From positions 192,501 through 256,500 of the forward strand of contig CAJNDS010002458.1 of assembly GCA_905221605.1 (NCBI GenBank): 64,000 bases of DNA, read 5' to 3'. The notes below the pieces were generated by a model. That model made no database searches. It saw only the letters and a program-made list of their open reading frames with translations, and was not told where the DNA came from. This DNA is from Symbiodinium natans (Eukaryota; Sar; Dinophyceae; Suessiales; Symbiodiniaceae). The position numbers and the translations under genes are program-made. Positions 10,498 through 20,047 of the stretch are shown piece after piece; the stretch's first letter is position 1, and each line of letters starts with the position of its first letter.

Positions 10498-10591
10498 GGG
10501 AACCCTTCAACCGTTTGGGTTCTATAGAATTCGACCTTATGTAAAAGGTTAACCTTTTTTTCTGGGCTAGGGTTTCCGCCCCACATGTAAT
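10498..10591. mobile_element. family J repeat, copy 1
   Basis: Shares TATAGAATTC/TATAGAATCC and GGTTAACCTTTTTT in the same order and spacing with 13181-13272. GGTTAACC is itself palindromic. Confidence 0.55.
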
Positions 10592-10974
10592 CCTTGTAAA
10601 GCCATAAAGAAGCATGTAATGTTCATAGGCTCTGAACAATTTGTAGAGCCCATAAGGCCAGACGAAGTCTTCCGGGCAGGAGCCATAAGCCTTAAACCCT
10701 AAACCCGACACCCTAAACCCTCAAGTCTGAACCCTAAGCCCGAAACCCTAAACCCTAAGCCCGAAGCCCTAAGCCCTAAACCCTAAACCCTACCCCAGAG
10801 TGTGTAGAGCATTCAAGGCTCGATTTGTGGGGGTGGATAAGGCCCTCGGCGCGGTTTCTTGGAGTGCGCAGTTTCATGCCCTGTGAAGCCTAGGCCCTAA
10901 ACCCTAGGGCTAAAGGTTTAGGGTTTAGGGTTTAGGGTTTAAGGCACACGCTCGGCCGTCACGGGTGATCATGC

Positions 10975-11035
10975 TCCCCCACGACACATGGGGGGTTTCC
11001 CTAAATTTTGGTCCCGATCTGGGTTCCTATGATCA
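10975..11035 (+). mobile_element. family H repeat, copy 1 (partial)
   Basis: ACACATGGGGGGTTTCCC, AAATTTTGG and GGGTTCCTATGATCATACG follow the layout of the better copies at 18322-18410 and 21160-21246. Diverged. Confidence 0.45.
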
Positions 11036-11751
11036 TACGGAGCCGCATACCCTGAACCCTAAACCCTAAACCGGGCCCAGAGTTTAGAGAAGCCCCCCAC
11101 AGGAAGGTTCCAAGGCGACGCCGCGTCCAGCTATCAATGTTTGAGGTTCTAGGGAGCCTTTGTTTAGGGTTGAGGGTTTAGGGTTGAGGGTTTAGGGTCT
11201 GGGCTTTGGGGTTTTAGGGTTTAGGGCTCCTTATTTCTCATACTTGATCATTTGTATTTAGACCACTAGTGTCGGGTCTATATAGTTTTTCGGTTTCATA
11301 AGGGAGGGTTTAGGGTTTAGGGTTTAGGGTTTGGGGTTTAGGGTTTGGGGTTTCATAAGGGATTGCATGCTGATCTTCGGGTCTAAGGCTCTGTCAAGGC
11401 GTGGTCGTTGGGTTTCAGGGTTTAGGGTTTAGGGTTTAGTAGGGTTTAGGGTTTAGGGCTTGGGGGGTCTCACAGGCGCCCTATTTCAGATTTGAGGTGA
11501 GGGGTTGCGTGCCAAGCAAGGGTGTAGGGCTGCAGGTTGTACAGGGTTTAGGGTTTAGGGTTAGGGGTTTAGGGTTTGGGAAAAGATGTTGCTGGAGCAA
11601 GCACCAAGGAGGGGTTGGTGACAGAGGCAAGTGCGACACAGAGTGCGCTGCCGTTCCCTGGGAGCTGCACCCAAAGCTGGGTTCGATGGGCAATAGTCAG
11701 GTTCCAAAGGGTTTAGGGCTAGGGTTTATGGTTTAGGGATTAGGGTTTAGG

Positions 11752-11838
11752 GTTGAGGGTTCCCCTAATTAGGTTCCCTTAGAAACCCCTTTAAACCACA
11801 AAGAGCACCCTTTTATTCCTAGGGTAGTCTTGGGTCTA
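11752..11838 (+). mobile_element. family C element, right part
   Basis: TTAGGTTCCCTTAGAAACCC, CACAAAGAGCACCC and TTATTCCTAGGGTA, then CTTGGGTCTAG at the right end, as in the complete copies at 19804 and 54019. The left terminus is replaced by telomeric sequence. Confidence 0.6.
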
Positions 11839-12239
11839 GCCCTAAACCCTAAACCCCAAACCCCAAACCCAAAACCCTAATTAAACCCCAAACCCTAAAA
11901 CCTGTTCTGGGCCCCCTAAGCCCTGAACCTAAATGTAGCCCAGTCAGCGCCCAGACCCACCCCAGCTTTGCATTCAGGACCGACCCGACCCCCACCTTTT
12001 TTAACGAATTCTCCGGGATTCAGGGTTTAGGATTTAGGGTTTAGGGTTTAGGATTTAGGGTTTAGGGCTAGGGTTTAGGGTGTAGAATTTAGGGTTTAGG
12101 GTTTGGGGTGAGCAAAGCACACCGCAATTCTGCCACCGTGACTTCCTGACTTCGCAACTTCCAGAGCGCCGAACGCTTTGCCATCTGCAGCCGTAAGCAG
12201 GCGGAGGGCCGACACCCCCCCCCCCCCAGCACCAGAGTT

Positions 12240-12377
12240 TACTTGAAGGTTCATGGTACTTACTAACCAGTTATAAGTGTACTTATAACCCTACTTATGA
12301 TACCCCTAAAGGGCCTTATAGGGGTTATCCCAAAGCCCAATTACAATTGGTTAGTAAGTACCATGAACCTTCAAGTA
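12240..12377. mobile_element. family A foldback element, copy 4
   Basis: TACTTGAAGGTTCATGGTAC and GTACCATGAACCTTCAAGTA. Both ends carry the same A-for-G change relative to other copies, so the two arms are co-varying. 138 bp. Confidence 0.85.
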
Positions 12378-12553
12378 GGGTTTAGCATGCACCATTGTAG
12401 CCGTATGTATGCGCCCATCATGATCCTAATTTTCAACCCTGCAAAAAAGGGGAACCTTTTTTGTCCGCTTGGTTACCGGGAACCCGTAAACTCTAGAACC
12501 TGCACCCTGAACCCTAGGCCCTAAACCCTAAACCCGAAACCCGAAACCCAAGC

Positions 12554-12660
12554 TTGGGGGTTTAGGGTTTAGGGTTTAGGGTTTAGGGTTTAGGGTTTAG
12601 GGTTTGGGGTTTAGGGTTTAGGGTTTAGGGTTTAGGGTTTAGGGTTAGGGTTTAGGCTTT
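12554..12660. repeat. TTTAGGG array
   Basis: About 15 units in the G-rich orientation with one TTTGGGG unit. A second G-rich array lies at 12786-12853. A short C-rich patch (12965-13005) follows. Confidence 0.9.
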
Positions 12661-13180
12661 AGGGGGTTCAACGGCTTGCGGACTTGGAAAGCTTCTGGTG
12701 TTAAGCAATCCTGTGCAGGTGCATCAGCATCATCTTCGGGTCCATTAGCATCTTGGGTTTCGGGTTTAAGGTTCAGGGTTTCATCAGGTTTAGGGTTTAG
12801 GGTTAGGGTTTAGGGTTTAGGGTTTGGGGTTTAGGGTTTAGGGTTTAGGGTTGTTGTCTTAATCCCTAAGCCCTAAACCCCTTAGCCGCCTTATTAGGGT
12901 TAATTAAGAGTCAGGGGTTTCGTAGATTTCGGGTCTGAGGCCCAGTTTGAGGCTTTCAGCCAAAACTCTGAAACCCTAAGCCCTAAACCCTAAAGCCCTA
13001 AACCCCATGCCCAAAACCGCAAAGCTCTGAACAAATTGCAGAAGTGCCCGGGGGGACTGTGCCCGCGACATGGAAAGTTCCGCATCCATGCTCCCGCAGC
13101 CCGCTTCCTACATGCAAGGAGCCCTTGTACTTATAGGGACTGGGTAGGTAGCCCTTCATGGGGATTATATAGGTAACATT

Positions 13181-13272
13181 TGAACCTTTTTGGTTATATA
13201 GAATCCTGCTCTACATTAAAGGGTTAACCTTTTTTGGGGCGAGGGTATTCAGCCCCTAAGTGTAGATCTTAC
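13181..13272. mobile_element. family J repeat, copy 2
   Basis: TTGAACCTTTTTGGTTATAT, AGAATCCTGC, GGGTTAACCTTTTTTGGGGC. Homologous to 10498-10591. A third, more distant copy may lie at 52486-52560. Confidence 0.55.
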
Positions 13273-14280
13273 GCGCCAAACAGCGACAAGAGTTCCTCCA
13301 AAAAAAGCACCTAAACCCGTAAACCCTAGACCCACGAACCCTGAACCCCTAACCACACTGAAGCCCAAACAACTCCAGCCGCCACATCCCTGAAGTTTAA
13401 AGCTCAAATCGAAATCCTGGAAGCGAATGCGTTAGGGTTTAGGGTTTAGGTGTTGCGGGTTTTGTTCTAGGTTTGTGGGTGAAGGGCTCAGGTGCACGAG
13501 CCAAGGCATCTAAAGGATTCTCAGCTATGAAACTCGGTAGGCCGTTGGGACATTTCATGTTTTCCCTTACTGGGTTGAAGAGGGTCATATTCGTGAGTAT
13601 GTTGCGTGTTGGCCAATTTGAGAAGGTTTTAAGGGCAAAGGGAGCAAAGAGCTTTGAGCTCAACCCTACACATCCCCCGTCCCCCCCCCCCCCCCCCCCC
13701 CCGCTGCAAAAATTCGGAATGTGTTTTGGAAAGTTCCATCGGCCCAAATACCCCGTACAACCCTACCAGCCCACAGAAATCTAAGCTGTTACAGGGCCCC
13801 CTAAATCCTAAACCCTCAACCCTAGACCCTATACCCTATACCCTAAACCCTAAACCCTAAACCCGAAACCCGAAACCCGAAACCCGAAACCCTAACACGA
13901 AACCCTAAACCCTAAAACCCTATAAAACCCCAAAACCCCAAGACCCTAAACCCCAGGCCCGAAGCTTTTCTTCTGAGACATTGTGGCAGGCTGCGGTCAG
14001 CTCTGCTTTCATGTGCTCCACTACGGGGCGAGTTCAAGTGAACACCGGTCAGATGGGCGAAACCCTAAACCCTAAACCCTAAACCCTAAACCCTAGACCC
14101 TAGACCCTAGACCCTAGACCCTAGACCCTAAACCCTAAACCCTAAACCCTAACCCCCCCATCTTGTTCTAAGACGTCAAGGGTCCCACAGTCCACAAGGG
14201 CAGCTGCTTGTAGGGGCGCAATGTTTTAAGTTAGGGTTCAGGGGTTAAGGCTTAATTAGGGTTTTGGGTTTTAGGGCTTA
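13273..14280. other. telomere-variant arrays and poly(C)
   Basis: A poly(C) run at 13679-13702 interrupts a region open on both strands at 13439-13784, which I cannot assign. Arrays at 13838-13900 (with CCCGAAA units) and 14064-14152 (with CCCTAGA units) are block-homogenised telomere variants. The island 13978-14063 between them is open in two + frames. Confidence 0.55.
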
Positions 14281-14284
14281 GGGC

Positions 14285-14598
14285 TTGCGGCTTCTAGGGT
14301 TTGGGAGGGTTTTGGGAGGGTTTTGGTGGTTTTGGGGGGGTTTTGGGTGGGTTGTAGGAGGGTTTGGGGGGGTTTGGGTGGGGGTTGGGGGGTTTGGAGG
14401 GGGTTTTGGGGGGGTTTTGGGGGGGGGTTTGGGGGGGGGTTTTAGGTGGGTTTTGGGGGTTTTGGCTGGGCTTTGGGGGGCTTTTGGGGGGGGTTTTGGG
14501 GGGGTTTGGGGGTTTTGGGGGGTTTGTGGGGGGTTTTGGGGGGTTTGCGGGGGGTTTGGGGGTTTTGGGGGTTTTGGGGGTTTTTGGGGGGTGTGAAA
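14285..14598 (+). repeat. TTTTGGGG-like G-rich minisatellite
   Basis: About 310 bp built almost only of G and T with GGGGGTTTTGGGG motifs. Nearly every G run has three or more G, so the + strand has high G-quadruplex potential. The Gly/Phe- or Pro-rich frames through it are compositional artefacts. Confidence 0.85.
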
Positions 14599-14929
14599 TA
14601 ATGGTACCATTGTTTTCAATTGATATGTTTTGTTTTTGGGCAGGGGGGGGGTGGTGGAGGGGGGGGGGGCCTTGCTTGAATTCTATTCCAGTTCCCCAAA
14701 AGGGGATAACTGTAGGGCTCCAAGACCTTTAACTCCTACTATCCTGAAGCTCCAAGACCTTTAAATCCTGCTGCCCTGAAGCTGAAGTTCGGGGTTTGGG
14801 GTTCGGGGTTTAGGGTTTAGGGTGGGTTAGCAATGTAGGGTCTATTTGTTATAAGGGTTTAGCAGAGCTGCCCTCAAGCCCCCCTCTGCCATGTTGCTTC
14901 ATTTTATTAGGGGGCGGGGGGGCTAGTTT

Positions 14930-14990
14930 AGGGTTTAGGGTTTAGGGTTTAGGGTTTAGGGTTTAGGGTTTAGGGTTTAGGGTTTAGGCC
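14930..14990. repeat. TTTAGGG array
   Basis: Eight to nine perfect G-rich units, only about 100 bp upstream of the longest C-rich array in the window. The intervening 15000-15085 is unique. Confidence 0.9.
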
Positions 14991-15085
14991 CCAGACCCTC
15001 ACACCGTAAATCCTGCAAGCGGCAGTCTTGGTAGCCTAGTGGTGGTACCCTTTTCTGCTTCAGGGTGCCCTTACAAAGCAACCAG

Positions 15086-15403
15086 CCTAAACCCTAAACC
15101 CTAAACCCTAAACCCTAAACCCTAAACCCTAAACCCTAAACCCTAAACCCTAAACCCTAAACCCTAAACCCTAAACCCTAAACCCTAAACCCTAAACCCT
15201 AAACCCTAAACCCAAAACCCAAAACCATAAACCCTAAACCCTAAACCCTAAACCCTAAACCCTAAACCCTAAACCCTAAACCCTAAACCCTAAACCCTAA
15301 ACCCTAAACCCTAAACCCTAAACCCTAAACCCTAAACCCTAAACCCTAAACCCTAAACCCTAAACCCTAACCCTAAACCCTAAGCCCTAAACCCTCAACC
15401 CTA
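15086..15403. repeat. longest telomeric array, CCCTAAA x about 44
   Basis: About 318 bp of CCCTAAA with one internal patch of CCCAAAA/CCATAAA variants at 15212-15234 and degenerate units at the right end. Unique sequence on both sides shows it is interstitial, not a chromosome end. Confidence 0.95.
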
Positions 15404-15504
15404 ACAATAAGTAGTATGCCTTTGGGGCGCTGTGATGTGGTTTAGGATGGAGGGTCTTGCCTGCATCCTGAAAGGCTACATTAGGCTTGTAACCCTTAAA
15501 CCCG

Positions 15505-15805
15505 AAGCCCTAAACCCTAAACCCTCAACCCTCAACCCTCAACCCTAAACCCTAAACCCTAAACCCTAAACCCTAAACCCTGTGAAAACACGAACCCTGA
15601 CGAAATTGTACCCATCACTGACCACCACGCCGCTGCGACTTGTCTAGACCTGGGCCTGTCTCCAGCAACGTCAAGCTCAGAATTCCATGACTTTAAACCC
15701 TAAACCCTAAACCCGGAACCCTTAACCCTAAACCCTAAACCCTAAACCCTAGACCCTAGACCCTAGACCCTAAACCCTAAACCCTAAACCCTAACCCTAA
15801 ACCCT
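15505..15805. repeat. two CCCTAAA arrays flanking a duplicated island
   Basis: C-rich arrays at 15505-15580 (with CCCTCAA units) and 15690-15805 (with CCCTAGA units) enclose unique sequence at 15582-15690. Its part 15611-15680 is repeated in inverted orientation at 21920-21989. Confidence 0.85.
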
Positions 15806-16435
15806 CAGGGTTTAGGGCACCTTTAAGGTTGTACCCCTCAATGAAGGGCTTAGGGTTTGGGGTTGAGGGTTTAGGGTTTAGGGTTTGTATCAGCCTAGCG
15901 CGCGCGGGGACTGCGCCTTTTCTTTACACATAGGCTCGCACGCTCTCGATCTGACAGGCTTCCTACGAAGTTGGTGATTGTATACCTGGGGTGTCCTTCT
16001 GGGGTATGGTACATCCCCTTGCAACTTTTCGGACCCAAATAGGGTTCAGGGTTCAAGGCTTACTCCTTCCTAACCCGCAGACCGAATCCGTTTTCGGTCC
16101 CGTGAACCCGTCCCAAAACCGTATAAACCCTGTCTCTCTGTCTCTGGCATGGCGGTACAAACCACGCAGAATTCAGCAACACTGAAACCGAAGGGCCACA
16201 AGAGTGAAACCCACCGAACGCTGCAAACAAACCCTAAGGGTCCATGCACAACCCTAGACCCTAAACCCTAAACCCGGTACATGGATCCTTAGGGAAAGTG
16301 CCCATAGCACCAACAAAATCACAAACGGTTTCTACGGCCTTCTCACACCTGACGTCCTCTCTCACGCATTCAGACCCGCCCGCTGTTGCGTACTTCTTGA
16401 CGGCATCTGCTGGCCTACTCCACCCTTTCGTAGAT

Positions 16436-16542
16436 GCCCAGGAGTACCCTTATTCCCTTTCTTTTTTTGGGGGCGGGGGGGGGGGGGGGTTAGGTTCCCT
16501 TATCAACCACTTCACGCGCTGTTTAATCCTAGGTCACTGGGC
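16436..16542 (+). mobile_element. family C element with expanded poly(G)
   Basis: GCCCAGGAGTACCCTTATTC at the left, AATCCTAGGTCACTGGGC at the right, and TTAGGTTCCCTTAT inside. The usual T(6-7)GGGG centre has become a long, nearly pure G run (16468-16488), so at least some poly(G) tracts arise by expansion inside this family. Confidence 0.7.
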
Positions 16543-16654
16543 AAACCTAGTATCCGTTCGCATATTTCAGTCTGCTGAACCCCCCCCGTGACTCCGCTCC
16601 CTCCACTCTCTAAGTGCCCGAATAAGGGTTTAGGGTTGAGGTTACAAGTGCAGG

Positions 16655-16798
16655 TACTTGGAGGTTCATGGTACTTACAACCCGATTATAACTGTACTTA
16701 TAACCCACTTATACGCCCTTTGATTACCCTAACATGGTTTTTAATGGGTTACCAGCACTTTTCTAACTGGGTTATTAAGTAGCATGAACCTCCAAGTA
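16655..16798. mobile_element. family A foldback element, copy 5
   Basis: TACTTGGAGGTTCATGGTAC at the left, AGCATGAACCTCCAAGTA at the right. An extra, diverged right arm (TTACTAAGTACTATGAGCC to CTCCAAGCAT, about 16808-16834) follows directly, so the 3' terminus is duplicated. Confidence 0.85.
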
Positions 16799-17242
16799 TG
16801 CGTGTGTTACTAAGTACTATGAGCCTCCAAGCATGTCTGGCTGGTGGTTTAGGGTGTAGTTGGTCTTCAGGCAGCCTAGACCTTGTCTCCTGTGCATGTG
16901 GCTCGGGTCTCACATATTGCAGCACGCGGATATGCCCTGGCCTTACCAGGGGACTCTCAAGGGTCTGTGCGTCAGAAAGCGAGCGACGGAGCTCGGTTTC
17001 GGGCTATGTCTAACTAAAACCAACTGCCCTTGGCTTGAACAAAGTCGGGCGCGCCTAGTCCCAAGGAGCCTCCACAGAGAAGCTCCATTGAAAGTGGACA
17101 ACCGACAAACGACGTTGGCTGAGCTATGATGTCTGTGCTGCGTGCTTAGCTATGGGCTGTGCCTTGTTGGCTGTACCGTGCAGGTCTCTTGCGACGTGTA
17201 TTCGTGCATATGGTGCACAGCAAGCAGCGAGCTGATGTCTGA

Positions 17243-17401
17243 AGGAAGATAAAGTGCGACCTCCTCCAACGCAGGGAGCTCGCGTTCATGAGGCGCTGCA
17301 GGAAGGGCACAGAAGAGTTTCAAACTTTTCGAGGCGCGTGGCTTGATGCCACGAATCCTCCGCTCGAAGGCTTTGAAGAACACCAGGGCTATCTACAACA
17401 G
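17243..17401 (+). pseudogene. candidate coding fragment, unknown protein
   Basis: An open frame of 53 codons with a balanced, charged composition (motifs CDLLQRRELAF, KGTEEFQTFRGAWLD, PPLEGFEEHQGY), ending at CAACAG|GTTTGT, which could be a donor. The frame remains open beyond the possible donor to 17500. Upstream the same frame is interrupted by TGA (near 17240) and TAG, so this is either an internal exon or a decayed gene. I do not recognise the family. Confidence 0.35.
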
Positions 17402-17519
17402 GTTTGTGGCTTACATGGGCATGCTGCTGGGATGTCTAAGATTTTCCCCTTGTCGGGCTTGAGAGGATCATCTGTCAGGCAAGTGGTTCAGAGGGCTTAA
17501 AACCACAATGATGTGCTTT

Positions 17520-17620
17520 CTATAAGTAGCTGAGTGAGCACACTGTACACTTTTGGGATGCTATAATCCCCTGTAGAACGAAAAGTGTACACTTTTTTGG
17601 TGCTTATATGAACTCAGCTA
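17520..17620. mobile_element. family L repeat, copy 1
   Basis: ATGCTATAATCCCCTGTAGA, GAAAAGTGTACACTTTTTT and GCTTATATGAACTCAGC are matched at 41258-41316. GTGTACAC is the centre of an inverted repeat. Confidence 0.6.
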
Positions 17621-17692
17621 AGTTCTCAAGCTTACCCCGGCCCAAGTCCCCCAAAATGCATGTTCCAAGCACTCGGGTCCCTAAACCTTCAT

Positions 17693-17735
<43 letters not shown>

Positions 17736-17831
17736 GGGGGGGGGCAGGGGGCCGGGGCAGGGGGGGGCAGGGGGGGGGGCAGGGGGGGGGGCAGGGGGGG
17801 GGGGCAGGGGGGGGGGGGGGGGGGGGGGCAG
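17693..17831. repeat. poly(T)-poly(G) junction with GnCA minisatellite
   Basis: T10 runs into about 30 G, then G(7-12)CA repeats. Open Gly- or Pro-rich frames over it are artefacts of composition. A second poly(G) stretch occurs at 17985-18021. Confidence 0.9.
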
Positions 17832-18486
17832 GACCTTTAACCCAACCCCTAAACCCCAACCCCTTAAAAGAAACTGCGGCTGCCTGAGGGTCGAGGATTT
17901 CATGCTCGCAGGCGCCGCCACCACGCCATGGTGCGGGGTTTAGGATTTAAGGTTCGGGGTTTAGGGTTTAGGGTTTAGGGGTTCGGGGGGAGGGGGGAGG
18001 GGGGGGGGGGGGGGGGGGGGGCACGTGGCGCGCAGCACCTGAAGCAGGAACAGGCGGAATCCAGTCGCCCCACTCACCCCCGACCGTGCTATTGACGGGC
18101 TCTTGGGGGTGAGGGTTTAGGGTTTTCGGGTCTCCAAAGCCTGCCAGGGGCTGGGGCCTTAATTATTCGGTTTGGGTTTGGGGCTTAGGGTTTCGGGCTA
18201 GTCCTTGAGGATTCTTCAAGGTGCGGAGAGACACATCTCGTGAAAACACGGCTGCGAGTTCTGCCGGAAGCCACCGCAGCGGCACAGGCCGAGGATGTAT
18301 TGGGCTTAGGGCCTAATTGGAGGGTGTCCGAAATTAGGGGTACCTTATTAGGGTCCTGATTATAAGGGGATCCTACTATTTTGGGGTCTATACTCTTCTT
18401 AGCCCCTTCAGTACCCCACTGTTGTCACAGTTGGGTTCTAAGCACCTTTGCATAATCTTTGGATCATTGGGAGGCTAGGACCTGGA
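17832..18486 (+). other. unique and degenerate telomeric sequence
   Basis: A G-rich telomeric patch at 17938-17980, open + islands at 18024-18108 and 18225-18305, and a family H element at 18322-18410. No recognisable protein. Confidence 0.45.
18322..18410 (+). mobile_element. family H repeat, copy 2
   Basis: GGGTGTCCGAAATTAGGGGT, ACCTTATTAGGGTCC, GGGGATCCTACTATTTTGG. The same order occurs at 21160-21246 and, inverted with a telomeric array inside, at 31600-31765. Confidence 0.65.
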
Positions 18487-18580
18487 CTAAACCCTAAACC
18501 CTAAACCCTAAACCCTAAACCCTAAACCCTAAACCCTAAACCCTAAACCCTAAACCCTAAACCCTAAACCCTAAACCCTA
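18487..18580. repeat. CCCTAAA array
   Basis: Thirteen units, C-rich. Immediately to its right is a family C element (18597-18682) with AACCAAAAAGGGCACGC and TTATTCCTGGGGTACTC. Confidence 0.9.
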
Positions 18581-18754
18581 TTCCTACCTTTTTGTTTGCA
18601 GGGTCTAGGTTCTCTTCGGAGCCCCTTTTAAACCAAAAAGGGCACGCTTCTGTTATTCCTGGGGTACTCTTTGGTCTCAGAAGATTAGTAGAGTCTAAAC
18701 TTCAAGCCCTAATCCCTACAGCCTGAGCCTTGGACTTGGACCACAACCCAAACC

Positions 18755-18868
18755 CTAAACCCTAAACCCTAGACCCTAGACCCTAAACTCTAAACCCCAA
18801 ACCCCAAACCCCAAACCCTAAACCCTAAACCCTAAAACCCTAAACCGTAAACCCTAAACCCTAAACCC
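18755..18868. repeat. mixed CCCTAAA/CCCTAGA/CCCCAAA array
   Basis: C-rich array with consecutive blocks of three unit variants, just upstream of the coding-like island at 18872-18949. Confidence 0.85.
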
Positions 18869-18871
18869 CAT

Positions 18872-18949
18872 GACGCTGCCCAGCCCCTCTCTCTGCATGC
18901 TGCGATCCTGGCAGCTCCTGCCGAGTTACCGAGATCCGGTTCCAAGCAG
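18872..18949 (+). CDS. candidate exon ending at a duplicated splice junction
   Basis: In the frame carrying AAQPLSLHAAILAAP and PRSGSKQ, this GC-rich island is open and ends at AAGCAG|GTGAAG. The last 13 nt are repeated at 19122-19134, after which the same frame can continue (LMKLALG). If the duplicated segment is removed as a GT-AG intron (18950-19134), a continuous peptide results. The protein is not recognised. Confidence 0.35.
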
Positions 18950-19134
18950 GTGAAGAAGCTGCTTGGGGGTTTAGGGTTTAGGGTTTAGGGTTTAGGGTTT
19001 AGGGTTCAGGGTTTAGGGTCCGGTTTAGGGTTAGTAACCCAATTATCACTGTACTTAGTATAAAACCAAGCTATATCTGTACTTATAAGCCACTTATAGC
19101 CATATTAGGGTACGCAAGGGGCGGTTCCAAGCAG
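18950..19134 (+). other. candidate introner-like intron: telomeric array plus family A half
   Basis: Bounded by the 13-bp direct duplication CGGTTCCAAGCAG (18937-18949 and 19122-19134). Begins GTGAAG, ends CAG. Contains a TTTAGGG array (18967-19030) followed by the left half of a family A element (19032-19120). GT-AG ends and a phase-0 join fit an intron created by insertion with target duplication, but no transcript evidence is available. Confidence 0.45.
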
Positions 19135-19182
19135 CTGATGAAGCTGGCGCTCGGGGTGTAGGCGGTGTAGGGTTCATTTAGG

Positions 19183-19320
19183 GCTTGTTTTAGGGTTTAG
19201 GGTTTAGGGTGTGTAGGGTTCATTTAGGGTTTGTAGGGTTTGTAGGGTTCATTTAGGGTTTGTAGGGTTTGCGGGGTTCATTTAGGGTTTGTAGGGTTTG
19301 TAGGGTTTACAGAGTTTAGG
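19183..19320. repeat. higher-order telomere variant
   Basis: A composite unit of about 30 bp (GGGTTCATTTAGGGTTTG then TAGGGTTTGTA) repeated three to four times. The regular alternation of three heptamer-like variants marks unequal-exchange amplification of a degenerate telomeric block. 19321-19680 continues as G-rich degenerate sequence. Confidence 0.8.
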
Positions 19321-19803
19321 GTTCGGGGCTCCGGGTTTCAGGCTCAGGGTGTAGGGTTTGGGGTTCAACGTTGAGGTTCAGGGTATGGGGGTTTGAGGTT
19401 CAGGGTTTGGGGTTCAAGGTCGGAGGTTGAATATGGGGGGGTTAGGGTCTGAGGCTTAGGGCTTGCGGCTTGGGGTTGCGGAGAATAGTTGGGCTGTGCT
19501 GGGTTTAGGATTGCGTCTTCCGGGTTGAGTGTTCAGGGTTTCGGGGATGAGGTTTCATTGTTCAGCGTTCAGGGGATTCAGTGTTCAGGGTATAGCTGGG
19601 GTTGGCCGGGCTCCCACCCTTTCACCCTATATGAACCTCAGAGCTCAACCACGCCTGTGAAACTACCCGTAAACTGCCCCTGAAAGCAGTTGCGCCGTTG
19701 CGCTCGTGTGATGAGGTAAGCCCCCAACCCGAAAACCCTGGTGGCAAACTAAAAACACGTCTAATACCCCCAAGTCCCGAAACCATCTGCACCCTCAACC
19801 TAG

Positions 19804-19911
19804 GACCCAGAGTAGGCCCTCATTCCCTCTCTGTTTAGGGTTTAGGTTCCCTTCTAAGCATCTTTTAAGCCAAAAAGGGCACCCTGTTAATTTTCAGGTT
19901 ACTCCTGGGTC
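19804..19911 (+). mobile_element. family C element, full copy
   Basis: Terminal inverted repeats GACCCAGAGTA and TACTCCTGGGTC. Inside, GGCCCTCATTCCCTCTCTG, TTTAGGTTCCCTTCTAAGC, CCAAAAAGGGCACCCTG and TTTTCAGGTTACTC. 108 bp, no coding capacity. Confidence 0.8.
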
Positions 19912-19974
19912 TAGCCCTAAACCTTAAACCCTGACTCCCTGAAACCTTAAACCCTCGACTCCAAAACCTCAACC

Positions 19975-20047
19975 CTAAACCGCTTAAACCCTAAACCCTA
20001 AACCCTAAACCCTAAACCCTAAACCCTAAACCCTAAACCCTAAACCC
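19975..20047. repeat. CCCTAAA array
   Basis: Ten C-rich units preceded by degenerate ones. 20048-20160 is GC-rich unique sequence open in two + frames, with no motif recognised. Confidence 0.9.

Larger units (their letters stand above)
10321..12239. other. telomere-variant mosaic with coding-like islands
   Basis: Degenerate telomeric patches lie at 10335-10365, 10690-10795, 10895-10940 (a C-rich/G-rich inverted junction), 11160-11230, 11305-11350, 11410-11460, 11535-11575, 11710-11760, 11840-11895 and 12015-12110. Open + islands at 10803-10883 (27 codons then TGA), 11581-11710 and 12127-12191 (ending CAGCC|GTAAGC) are possible exons without recognisable motifs. Confidence 0.5.
15806..17240 (+). 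other. unique sequence with coding-like stretches
   Basis: Holds a short G-rich patch (15840-15890), a possible + exon at 16298-16437 (about 46 codons, Ser/Thr/Ala-rich), family C and A elements, and 16860-17129, open in two + frames of 71 and 89 codons. No family recognised. Part of 17120-17240 shares a frame with 17243-17400 but carries stops. Confidence 0.35.

Noticed and set aside
15086-15403. Longest CCCTAAA array as a true chromosome end
   Set aside because: Unique sequence and further arrays continue for kilobases on both sides.
17604-17943. Gly-rich and Pro-rich frames over poly(G)/poly(C) tracts (also 30300-30615, 33153-33513, 14278-14732, 51422-51838)
   Set aside because: The translations are pure by-products of homopolymers and G/T blocks.
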